Positions 18,501 to 25,531 of a stretch of 38,074 nucleotides of DNA are shown here, piece by piece. The DNA is from Calditrichia bacterium (GTDB lineage: Bacteria; Calditrichota; Calditrichia; Calditrichales; J004). Position 1 is the first letter of the stretch. Every line of letters begins with the position of its first letter. Both the position numbers and the translations under genes were made by a program. The stretch lies in assembly GCA_027006055.1 (NCBI GenBank), contig JALTKX010000243.1, forward strand, positions 1 through 38,074, in the 5' to 3' direction. The notes below the pieces were generated by a model. It was not told the DNA's origin. It saw nothing but the letters and a program-made list of their open reading frames with translations, and made no database searches.

Positions 18501-21500
18501 ACGCCGGGCGCCTCTTCCATAAGCCTGGTGGCGTCGGACAGCGCCAGCGGCGCTTCTTCCCATTCCAGTTTATAGTACCAGTCGGACAGGTCCAACGCTT
18601 CCTTTTGCCCGAGACGTTGTAGTTTTAGTCCCTTCACCTCGGCCAGCAGCGTGCCCTCGCCGTCATAAAGGGTCACATCACCTGTTATGGCCCTCATATC
18701 CTTTTTGATTTCACTGCTCAAACGGGCGTGGGCCCAAACCTCGGTTGCCGGAGAGGCATGCAGGGTAAACCGCTCAATATGCACCGGCATGTAGGTAGAG
18801 TTGTCCTCCTTTAGCGTCTCTATCATCGTGGCGGACAATACCTGGAGCCCCGCGTCCAAAAGGGCTGGGTGAATGGTGTAGTCGTTACCGGCGCCGGCTT
18901 TTTCCGCATCGATGATTACGCGGCCCAGGGCCTGGCCGTTACCGTTCCAGATTTCGCTGATGGCCTGGAAGGCGTCGGTGTATTGCAGACCCCGTTCATG
19001 CAGCCTGGCGTACAGGTCGGTTGTGTCCAACTGATTGGGGCATTGGGCGCGGAGCGTATCGAGGGTTACCGTTTTTGATTCCGCCGGATGCGCCCGCAGG
19101 GTGCCCATGGCGTTCATGCTCCAACGCTCCATCTCCGCCTCGCGACTCAGGCTGAAAATTTGCACGTTGCCATGCTGATCTGTATAGGGCGTATAGACGA
19201 GATGCACGGGTTGTTCATCCTCGGAGAGGAACAGGGCTTTGAATATATTAAAATCTTCCAGGGAGACAGCCTGTCCGTTGTTTTCGGGAAAGGCGTTTAT
19301 GGCCTGTTCAATATAGGCCGTGGCCGGGAAGACAACCGATTCCTGAATTTTATGACCCTTCAGCCAGGGCAGACGGTCGGTATCCAAAGTGGTTTTATAG
19401 AGCCATTTTCCCTGCATCATGGGGTCGCGCAGCGGCATCCCCGTTAGCGGGTGGCCTCCGCTGAAGCCGTTTTGCGGCCTTTTAAAAATCGGCGCGGTCA
19501 TCGGGTCGTTATTTTTCAGGTTAAACCAATAGCGCTCCTTTTGCCAGGGATAGGCGGGCAGGGGGCGGTATTGGACGCCGGCGGGATAGACCTTGCGCCA
19601 TTTTATATCCAGTCCTTTTGTATAAAGGGCTCCCAGGGCGCGATACAGGGTCTCCTGCTCGTCTTCCTTACGTTTAAGGGAAAAAAGTATGGTGGCGTTT
19701 TTTCGTGCCGCGCTGAAGCATTCGCGAACGGCGCCGCCCAAAACGGGATGGGGGGCCAGTTCCAGCACCAGGCTGTAGCCGTCTTTTATGATGGCGTTCA
19801 TGGCGTCGGCAAAGCTGACCTGCTCGCGTATGTTGCGGCTCCAGTAGACCGGGTCATAATCTGTTTCCACGCTGCGTTGGCCGCTAAGGGTGGAGTAAAT
19901 GGGGATGATGGGCTTATGCACCCGGATGCCTTGCAGCAGATCGACCAGTTCCTGCTTAAAGGGTTCCATGTGCGGACTATGGAAGGCGTAATTCACCCTC
20001 AGCATCTTGGTATAAACGCCTTCGGCGTCCAGCCGGGCGATTACTTTTTCCAGTGCTTCCGGCTCCCCGGAAAGTACGGTGTTTTCCGGACTGTTATGGG
20101 CGCCTATGCCTATTTTATCCTCAAAGCCGCGGATGGCTTCCCGGGCCTTTTCCACGGGCAGGGCCACGGAAGCCATTTTGCCAAAGCCGGTGGCGCGCTG
20201 CATTAATTTACCGCGATGATAGATTACCTTTACCGCGTCCTGCAGGGAAAGCGTTCCGGAAACATAGGCGGCGGCCACCTCGCCCACCGAGTGCCCCACC
20301 ACGGCGGCGGGGCGGATGCCCCAGGATTCCCAAAGACGGGTTAAGGCCACCTGAATGGCAAAAATAGTGGGCTGGGCCACTTCCGTTTCTCCCACGCGGG
20401 TGGTTTCCTCATCACGCCGCAACTCTTCCATAATCGACCAGTCGGCATATTTGGAAAAAAACGTGTCTATCTGTTCCAGCGCCGCGCGGAAAACCACCTC
20501 TTTTTCCATAAGCTGGCGTCCCATGGCGTGCCATTGCGGCCCCTGCCCGGAATATACGAACAGCAGACGGTTGGCGGCATTGGCTTCCGTGCTGCTGCGG
20601 ATGATGGCCGTGTTTTCATCGTTGAAATTTTCCAGCATCTCTATCAGCGTCTCGCGCTTGCGCGAGACAAGGGCCGCGCCGTAATCCAGATGGCTGCGAT
20701 GGGCGGCGGCGGAGTAGAGGAAGTCCCAGAGGGCTTCGGGAGTTTGACAATCATCCCCTTTAAGAGCCCTGGCGTAGGAGGCGGCCATGTCCCGCAGCGC
20801 CGAAGCGCTGTGGGCGGAAAGGGTCAGCAAAAAGGGACGCTCCTCTTCCGCCAGATTGCGTTCCACCTCTTTATCCAGGGTTTCAGGCGCTTCCTGCAAA
20901 ACGATATGGGCATTGGTACCGCCAAAACCGTAGGCGCTGACGCCTCCTATACGCGGGCCTTTGTTGTGCGTCCAGGGCATGGTTTCCGTGGCGATACTGA
21001 TGTGCGTGTTTTCCAGCCGGATATGAGGATTCAGTTTTTTAAAATGAAGATGCCTGGGGATGGTTTTATGCTCCAGGGCCAGGACGGTTTTCAATAAACC
21101 GGAAATACCGGCGGCGGATTCCAGATGGCCGATGTTTGTTTTAACCGATCCGATAATCAGCGGCGTTTCTTCATCGCGTCCGTCCACCATCACCGCTTTC
21201 ATGGCTTCGGTTTCAATGGGGTCGCCCAGGGGGGTGCCGGTGCCGTGGGTTTCAAAATAGGATACTTCCGAGGGTTGCACGCCCGCGTCTTCCAGAGCCA
21301 GGCGGATGCATTCCTGCTGGGCCAAACCGTTAGGGGCGGTGATGCCGTTGCTGCGCCCGTCCTGATTGACGGCGCTTCCGCGTATCAGGGCGTGGATCGT
21401 GTCGCCGTCCTTAAGCGCGTCCGAAAGACGCTTTAAAATAACAACGCCCACGCCGTCACCGCGCACATAACCGTCGGCATCGGCGTCAAAGGTTTTACAG

Positions 21501-24412
21501 CGGCCGTTGGGCGACATCATGCGGGCCTGGGAAAAGGTGATGGTGATGTCCGGGGCCAGAACCAGGTTAACGCCGGCGGCCAGTCCCATGTCCGTTTCTC
21601 CGCGGCGCAGACTTTGCACGGCATTGTGTACCGCCACCAGCGAGGAGGAACAAGCGGTATCCATGATAAAGGACGAGCCTTTCAGGTTGTAAATATAGGA
21701 AAGGCGGTTGGCGGCAATGCTAAAGGCATTTCCCGTGCCCGAATAGGCGTCCAGGGCGTCGAAATCCCCCACCTGAAGACGCAGATAGTCGGCGCCGCTG
21801 ATGGCTACAAATACACCGGTATTGCTTCCGGAGATTTTCTCCAGGGTGTAACCGGCATGTTCAAAGGCTTCATAGGAAACTTCCAGCAACAACCTTTGTT
21901 GGGGGTCCATGTGGGGCGCCTCCCTTGGAGATATGCCGAAAAACCGCGGATCAAACTTATCCTCATCGTCCACAAAGCCGCCCCAGCGGGTAATCATTTT
22001 CGAAGGCGTGCCGGGGTTGGGGTCATAAAAGGCCTCCACATCCCAACGCCGGGCGGGAACCTCGCTGATGCAATCCACACCGTCGGCCAGATTTTTCCAG
22101 AACTCTTCGGCATTTTTAGCCTTGGGCATGCGCAGGCTGTAGCCCACGATGGCAATGGGTTCGTTGGCGTCGCCCCCGGAGGAACGGCGGGTTTTTAGCG
22201 AGGGCGCGGCCTCTTCCGATTGCAGGAACCGGGAAAGGTCTTCAATATTCGGATAATCCCAGATAAGGGTAGGGGAGAGGGGACGGTCGATATATTCTTC
22301 CAGATCGCCCACCAGGCCGATGGCCTGAGCGGAATCCAGTCCATAGCTCACAAAAGGCTTGCGTATATCGATTTCCGCCTTTTCAACCCCCAGCGTTTCC
22401 GCAAGGTGATTGACCAGCCACGATTCTATTTCCCTGGCGGTTTCGGTTTTGCTCTTGGCGCTATCGGCATCGCTCTCTTTTCTTTCTTCGCCGAGCGGTG
22501 CGTCCCCGGTTACCGTTTCTTCTTCCGCCTCTACAAGGGCCGCTTCCGAGATGGAGCTGCTGCCCTGCCAGGTATGCACCACCTTAAGGGTGCCTTCAAG
22601 ATATTCCGCTTTAACGGCATGGCGCTGAATTTTACCGCTTGATGTTTTGGCAATGGTGCGCGCCTTGATCAAAACGATGGTATGCACGCGTATATCGTTT
22701 GTTTCCGTAACAATCTGCCGTATGGAGGATACAATCTCTTCCAGGGGAAGGTTTTTGCCCTGGCGCACCTCGGCCACGATGACCAGCTTTTCCTGGGAGT
22801 CTTCTTCAATGGAAAAGGCGGCGGAACATCCGGGGCGTATATCGGGATGTTCGTTTTCCACCAGAAATTCAATATCCTGGGGATAGTAGTTGCGCCCGCG
22901 GATAATGATCAGATCCTTTACCCGGCCGGTGATGTAAAGATTGCCGTCCACAAAGCAGCCCAGATCGCCGGTACGCAGAAAAGGCCCTTCATTCGTATCC
23001 CTGGTATAGGCCTGGAAGGTTTCCCGCGTGGCGGTTTCGTTTTTCCAGTACCCCTGGGAGACGTTGGGACCCTGCACCCACACCTCGCCGGCCCGGCCGG
23101 GAGCGACTTTTGTTAAGGTTTCGGGGTCAACAATTTCCACGCGCTGGTCGGCAGGGGTTACGCCGCAACTGACCATGTTCTGGGCGTCGGGATGATTGGC
23201 GTCTACCACGGTAACCTTGTTCCGGCGCAGGTCTTTCAGATTCAGGTTGGTATAGGGAGGCGTTTTTTTACAATCCACGCCGGTAACATACAAAGTGGCC
23301 TCGGCCAGTCCGTAGCAGGAAAGGAAGGCCTCTTTTTTAAAGCCGTTGCCCTTAAAGGTCTCGTAAAAACGTTCCACCGTTTCGTAGCGCACGGGTTCGG
23401 CGCCGCTAAAGGCCACGCTCCAGTTGGAAAGGTCCAGGGTATCCAAATGTTTGGGGGTGACTTTTTTTACGCAAAGGTCATAGGCAAAGTTAGGCCCGCC
23501 GGATACAACTTGTTTGCTTTTTATTTTACTGATGGCTTCCAGCCAGCGCAGGGGACGCTGCAAAAAATGAATGGGCGAAAGCAGGGTGGTGGGCATGCCG
23601 CCGTAAATCGGTTGAATGATGCCGCCGATCAAGCCCATGTCATGATAGATAGGCAGCCAGATAACGCCCTCGGTATCGGCGGAATAGCCAAAGGCGTCAT
23701 AGATATCGGCGGAGTTGGCCAGCAGGTTTTCATGGGTCAGGATAACCCCCTTGGGCAAGCCGGTGGAACCGGAGGTATATTGCAAAAAGGCGATGGTCTG
23801 CGAGTTTATTTGCGGATCGCGCCAATTTTCCGCCATGTGGTCGAGCACGTCATCGGAGGAAATCCACAGAAGGTCGCCTAAATCCTGTGCGTCGGCCATA
23901 CCGGTTTTACTGGCGGTAAAAAAGTTCATGGTGGTGCGGAATTTGCGCAGGAAAGGCAGTTTTTCCATGGAATCGGAGAAGCGGCTGCCCAGTTTTAAAA
24001 TGCGTATCATGTACATAATGGTATCGTTGGTCAGCGCCACGGTAGCGCGCGCATCGCGTACAATAGCCTGAAGCCGGGGCAGGGTACGGTTCAGCCTGTT
24101 GGGGTCCGGCGGATAGGCCGGCACTGCTATAACGCCGGCATAAAGGCAGCCGAAAAAAGCGATGATATAGTCCAGCCCCGGAGGATAGAGCAGCAGCGCG
24201 CGCTCGCCCTGCAGCCCGCGTTGTTGCAGCATGGCGGCAAAGGCCCGCGCCCTGCGGTCGAGGTCGGCAAAAGAAAGGCGCACTTCCTTTTTGTTACCAT
24301 CCGTTAAAAAGGTAAATACACGCTCATCTTCCTTGGTCGCGGCGCGCCATTGCACCAGTTCCACAAGTGTAGAAGGACGAAAACGGGGGTCTTGAAAATT
24401 TTTCTCAGCCAT
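12521..24412 (-). CDS. Hybrid megasynthase FAAL-ACP-KS-AT-DH-ER-KR-ACP-C-A-PCP (loading and first modules)
   Basis: 3963 residues with eleven domains. The fatty-acyl-AMP ligase (about 1-610) has YTSGSTGLPKG near 210 and the FAAL-type motif IYHDMGLIGG. ACP1 has Ser 694 (YGLDS). KS (about 750-1180): Cys 921, His 1056, His 1096. AT: GHSVGE Ser 1375, later YAFHSPHM. DH: His 1687 and Asp 1853 (HPALLD). ER: HAGAGGVGQ near 2333. KR: TGGLGDLG near 2535, Tyr 2675. ACP2: Ser 2833 (LGLDS). C domain: HHIISDMW at 3018, a form common after PKS modules. A domain (about 3370-3850): residues D-A-S-T-I-A-A-V-C, close to a known Tyr code (DASTVAAVC). PCP: Ser 3888. The protein should load a free fatty acid, add one reduced ketide and condense it with Tyr or Phe. 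The DH glycine of HxxxGxxxxP is Glu 1691. The gene start overlaps the regulator stop. Confidence 0.97.
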   Translation of the reverse strand: MAEKNFQDPRFRPSTLVELVQWRAATKEDERVFTFLTDGNKKEVRLSFADLDRRARAFAAMLQQRGLQGERALLLYPPGLDYIIAFFGCLYAGVIAVPAYPPDPNRLNRTLPRLQAIVRDARATVALTNDTIMYMIRILKLGSRFSDSMEKLPFLRKFRTTMNFFTASKTGMADAQDLGDLLWISSDDVLDHMAENWRDPQINSQTIAFLQYTSGSTGLPKGVILTHENLLANSADIYDAFGYSADTEGVIWLPIYHDMGLIGGIIQPIYGGMPTTLLSPIHFLQRPLRWLEAISKIKSKQVVSGGPNFAYDLCVKKVTPKHLDTLDLSNWSVAFSGAEPVRYETVERFYETFKGNGFKKEAFLSCYGLAEATLYVTGVDCKKTPPYTNLNLKDLRRNKVTVVDANHPDAQNMVSCGVTPADQRVEIVDPETLTKVAPGRAGEVWVQGPNVSQGYWKNETATRETFQAYTRDTNEGPFLRTGDLGCFVDGNLYITGRVKDLIIIRGRNYYPQDIEFLVENEHPDIRPGCSAAFSIEEDSQEKLVIVAEVRQGKNLPLEEIVSSIRQIVTETNDIRVHTIVLIKARTIAKTSSGKIQRHAVKAEYLEGTLKVVHTWQGSSSISEAALVEAEEETVTGDAPLGEERKESDADSAKSKTETAREIESWLVNHLAETLGVEKAEIDIRKPFVSYGLDSAQAIGLVGDLEEYIDRPLSPTLIWDYPNIEDLSRFLQSEEAAPSLKTRRSSGGDANEPIAIVGYSLRMPKAKNAEEFWKNLADGVDCISEVPARRWDVEAFYDPNPGTPSKMITRWGGFVDDEDKFDPRFFGISPREAPHMDPQQRLLLEVSYEAFEHAGYTLEKISGSNTGVFVAISGADYLRLQVGDFDALDAYSGTGNAFSIAANRLSYIYNLKGSSFIMDTACSSSLVAVHNAVQSLRRGETDMGLAAGVNLVLAPDITITFSQARMMSPNGRCKTFDADADGYVRGDGVGVVILKRLSDALKDGDTIHALIRGSAVNQDGRSNGITAPNGLAQQECIRLALEDAGVQPSEVSYFETHGTGTPLGDPIETEAMKAVMVDGRDEETPLIIGSVKTNIGHLESAAGISGLLKTVLALEHKTIPRHLHFKKLNPHIRLENTHISIATETMPWTHNKGPRIGGVSAYGFGGTNAHIVLQEAPETLDKEVERNLAEEERPFLLTLSAHSASALRDMAASYARALKGDDCQTPEALWDFLYSAAAHRSHLDYGAALVSRKRETLIEMLENFNDENTAIIRSSTEANAANRLLFVYSGQGPQWHAMGRQLMEKEVVFRAALEQIDTFFSKYADWSIMEELRRDEETTRVGETEVAQPTIFAIQVALTRLWESWGIRPAAVVGHSVGEVAAAYVSGTLSLQDAVKVIYHRGKLMQRATGFGKMASVALPVEKAREAIRGFEDKIGIGAHNSPENTVLSGEPEALEKVIARLDAEGVYTKMLRVNYAFHSPHMEPFKQELVDLLQGIRVHKPIIPIYSTLSGQRSVETDYDPVYWSRNIREQVSFADAMNAIIKDGYSLVLELAPHPVLGGAVRECFSAARKNATILFSLKRKEDEQETLYRALGALYTKGLDIKWRKVYPAGVQYRPLPAYPWQKERYWFNLKNNDPMTAPIFKRPQNGFSGGHPLTGMPLRDPMMQGKWLYKTTLDTDRLPWLKGHKIQESVVFPATAYIEQAINAFPENNGQAVSLEDFNIFKALFLSEDEQPVHLVYTPYTDQHGNVQIFSLSREAEMERWSMNAMGTLRAHPAESKTVTLDTLRAQCPNQLDTTDLYARLHERGLQYTDAFQAISEIWNGNGQALGRVIIDAEKAGAGNDYTIHPALLDAGLQVLSATMIETLKEDNSTYMPVHIERFTLHASPATEVWAHARLSSEIKKDMRAITGDVTLYDGEGTLLAEVKGLKLQRLGQKEALDLSDWYYKLEWEEAPLALSDATRLMEEAPGVWLIYMDKHPLGKEVATRLKAGGHEVYIARPADEFSRIDEFLYGVRLDQKEDYIKVMQAIPENPAMPFKGVLFLLGLDAPANELLEPQNLLAGQQELLLSALYATQSLLEQPLKKRPRLAFVTEKARILEGEAHNVSLAQSSLWGFGRVVTSENPTLHCMKIDLDNAGEQADELITQILADHREDQLLLHGGKRYTARLDRAREMHGEETSGSSALTLPDGNYRLNIQTPGSLVALNYEKVERTRPSAGQIEIEVVAAGLNFRDVLEALGLYPGGPIPLGSECAGIVSAVGEGVTAFKEGDAVLGIAPHTFGKYALTDARLLAHKPEKVSFTEAATLPITYLTAYYAMVYLGRLRKGERVLIHAGAGGVGQAAIRIAQMIGAEVFTTAGSEEKHAFLRNMGVTHLMSSRSLEFARQVMDETNGEGVDMVLNSLAGEFIPRSIALLRPYGRFLEIGKTDLFQNSQIDMYPFRNNLSYHAIDLDMVSRDKPELISELLAEIMDHFSRGALQPLPHTSFEATQVVDAFRYMAQRKNIGKIVVKMKADKEQRARAAEFIDVNGCYVVTGGLGDLGMLLAEWLIGKGARHLLLLGRRAPDEETAAKLNVWRERGISVDTGAVDVADYEALSGLLLQRHRDRAIKGIFHAAGVLSDSGVLNFEREAFLKVLPPKIAGSFNLSKISGEIKPDFIVNFSSVAATIGNPGQANYAAANMFMDAVGQWANKEHPRMITINWGLWATGMAARNEAISIPGAGSIEPQYGLRILENALTNKRFHLIITPVSWPEFLAPFPEDRIPRLYLRFKDQRKAARGGGRDAITPEMLAPLSDEERMDMMVNYLKTKIAKVLSVPPGKLEDDKPLNSLGLDSLMAIELKNSVETSLGTQLAIATLLKGPSIRDLAVNMLEQLLDEEFAEADDILENEEEFPVSHGQRAMWFQHQLSPSSIYNQVYAVRIADKVDIPLLKKSLDAMSMRHAVLRTNFIAKNGRPEQLIHEKPMDILSVVDVSDLDEAAFKKRFEAEIHKPFDLEKDPLTRITLFQKADGSQIFLYVAHHIISDMWSLAIFMYELNQIYSANGQNNLPPIEFTYLDYARQMNRELAGKTGKRHLKFWRERLADPLPILNLHTDKPRPPIQTYKGLTETAKVDGATRKKLEELAEKHGTTLYALLLSAFKVLLHKYTAQNDIIIGTATTGRTKPEFAPLLGYFVNPVALRSDVRDDKPFTAYLTEMRDIVLDALEHQDYPFNLLVEQLKPRRDPSRTPVFQVMFVYQKAYLLHESGMSGLAVAEEGGSMKLGDLTLESIAIEDRVVPFDMTMLMAEVDDGLGASLQYNTDLFETESARRLLDRFMFLLSEIAEHSEKRIGEYTLMDAGEERKLLALLNSREEHYGDIPSIHAAFEAIVQKDPDRTAVVLNDKSVSYGALNARANKIARLLCEKGVTTDDIIGLSLRRSPEMIAAILGILKSGAAYLPLDADYPTERIRYMAEDAGVVGILSDNETSPQLNFENIPLINIDTDIPEDLPDSNPNCSMTADNLVYVIYTSGSTGKPKGVMVCHRNLYNLARAQIKTFRITEKSRLLQFASISFDAAASEIFTTLLSGATLVLIDKATQASGLELLDYIKKQSISVATLPPSVLRVLPAEQLGSIETLISAGETLTPDLAEKWCAGRFMINAYGPTEGTVCASAHGFTEIAGDAVSVPIGEAIDNVRLYVLDATLSPVPPGVPGELYIGGMGVARGYLGRPDLSAERFLPDPFNSQPGSRMYRSGDLVIINRQGQLIFLDRLDQQVKIRGFRIELGEVESQIKNNPQVKDALVLAYGDRDKKLAAWVVPEDAASFDKNTLIFDLHKTLPDYMVPGVVIALEAFPQTANGKIDRAALPRPEAQRRQFVKAETEQEQQLVDIWREVLQLEEVGIHDNFFDLGGHSLSIVQVQNKISEELEKEVNIVDLFRYPTINALAKYLSGGGNGKETIEKSQDRASKAKDAAARAAQMRARVQRRKP

Positions 24413-25181
24413 AATATTCCTTTATGGGGCTTAAGGTCTTTGGGTCTCTATTTTTCCTTTTGAATTTTTGCCAGGTAACGCCGTGCCGCGCTTTAAACGA
24501 ACGGCTGAAGGCGGAAAGATTTTTGTAATCAAATAATTCAAAAATTTGTCCCGGCTTAAGTTTTTTCTCAAACAGTAAAATGGTTTCGTAGTGGGAAAGC
24601 AGTTGTTGCTTGAACTCCCGGAAATTGAGTTTAAAATATTGTTTAAACTCTTTTCTCAGGTGGGAGGGGGAGATGCGGATATTTTCGGCGATATCCTCTA
24701 TGGTTATCCGGCGGATGGGCGCCCGTTCCATGAACCGTAAAATTCTTTCCGCGCGCGGAGGCAGATTTTGGCGATCGATACCCGCAAAGTGCGAAGGTAT
24801 GCGCCGCCAGTGATTCCGGGCCTCCTCTTCCAGGGTGTCCGTTAATTGAATGTGACGCTCTTGTCCTAAAAACACTTTTCCTACTCCCGCTTCGGCAAAG
24901 TCCAGGAAATCGTTTTGCCGCAACGCTTCATTGTAATAAATCGTCGTCAACATAGGATGACGGTAACGAAGCATCCTCAGCCTCTCCGCCAGTTCCGGGT
25001 TCATGTTAACCGTACAGATCAAATACTGAATCTCGTCGTGACGTATCCAATTGTTCAGTTGGTCAAAAGGCGTTGCCGTTTCCTGCGCATAATGGATATC
25101 CCAGCCATCAACGCCACGCAACACTTTTTGAATGTCATCCAACTGCTCCTGGCTGCTATAATAAACCAATAGAGATGGCAA
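24405..25181 (-). CDS. AraC-type transcriptional regulator with receiver-like N-terminal domain
   Basis: The C-terminal about 100 residues form a two-helix-turn-helix AraC/XylS DNA-binding domain (ITIEDIAENIRISPSHLRKEF, then ELFDYKNLSAFSRSFKARHG). The N-terminal about 125 residues alternate strands and helices like a response-regulator receiver, but no acidic pair after strand 1, no phospho-acceptor Asp after strand 3 and no conserved Lys after strand 5 are visible. It is probably a pseudo-receiver or ligand sensor. The frame opens at a TTG at 25211 with no ribosome site. I prefer the TTG at 25181, preceded by AGGAGG at 4 bases, giving 258 residues. The stop overlaps the start of the FAAL megasynthase by 8 bases, so it is translationally coupled and most likely regulates the cluster and itself. 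The cluster role is inferred from position. Confidence 0.88.
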   Translation of the reverse strand: MPSLLVYYSSQEQLDDIQKVLRGVDGWDIHYAQETATPFDQLNNWIRHDEIQYLICTVNMNPELAERLRMLRYRHPMLTTIYYNEALRQNDFLDFAEAGVGKVFLGQERHIQLTDTLEEEARNHWRRIPSHFAGIDRQNLPPRAERILRFMERAPIRRITIEDIAENIRISPSHLRKEFKQYFKLNFREFKQQLLSHYETILLFEKKLKPGQIFELFDYKNLSAFSRSFKARHGVTWQKFKRKNRDPKTLSPIKEYYG

Positions 25182-25185
25182 AATT

Positions 25186-25191
25186 CCTCCT
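25186..25191 (-). promoter_or_regulatory. Ribosome binding site deciding the regulator start
   Basis: The minus strand reads AGGAGG, AATT, then TTG. This is the only strong Shine-Dalgarno match near the 5' end of the regulator. It lies inside the longer frame that begins at TTG 25211 and argues for the internal TTG at 25181. Confidence 0.6.
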
Positions 25192-25318
25192 TGAATTTTG
25201 GCAGACTTCAATATGTGTATTTTTTATTCCGTATACTTAGAATATTTTGAGGAAAATAGGCTTACTTAACCCCACTTATTTTCTCAAAGCAAACTTCCTG
25301 CAAATATACAATATTCAT

Positions 25319-25334
25319 TGTGACTAATGTCACC
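25319..25334. promoter_or_regulatory. Candidate CRP/FNR-family operator
   Basis: The plus strand reads TGTGACTAATGTCACC. It matches nine of ten defined positions of the CRP-type half-sites TGTGA-N6-TCACA, and can equally be read as GTGAC-N4-GTCAC, near FNR/HcpR-like spacing. It lies about 138 bases before the regulator start and about 198 before ppdK, so it could serve either promoter. No regulator of this family is in the window. It could be a chance palindrome. Confidence 0.4.
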
Positions 25335-25531
25335 TTTTTTACCTTTTCTGCTTACCGTCTATCCATTCGCAGATAAATTCGTTCCTTCCGCGCGGAAATC
25401 CGCCTTAATCGCGGCGTTCCCTCAGCTCGACACAAATAAAATCTAAAATTAATTCCTTTATATTATTTTTCTTGCTAAATTTCCCTCTTGTGATTTTTGA
25501 CAATATCATTGTAATGAAAGGAAGGTTTGAC

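Larger units (their letters stand above)
25182..25531. other. Divergent intergenic region between the cluster operon and ppdK
   Basis: About 350 bases with no credible gene; the two flanking genes are transcribed away from each other, so both promoters should lie here. The side next to the cluster (about 25212-25330) and the side next to ppdK (about 25433-25510) are A/T-rich. A GC-rich block between them contains the palindrome TTCCGCGCGGAA (25386-25397), overlapping a second inverted repeat GCGGA-AA-TCCGC (25392-25403). A CRP/FNR-like site lies at 25319-25334. I could not pick a convincing -35/-10 pair on either strand. The ppdK ribosome site is AAAGGAAGG at 25517-25525. Confidence 0.7.

Noticed and set aside
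12521-25181. Horizontal transfer of the cluster
   Set aside because: No transposase, integrase, tRNA or flanking repeat is visible, and base composition looks similar to the flanking core genes by eye. Transfer cannot be excluded but is not supported here.
25497-25502. TTGACA just upstream of ppdK as a -35 box
   Set aside because: The matching -10 position would fall on or past the ribosome site and start codon, with no TATAAT-like hexamer there.
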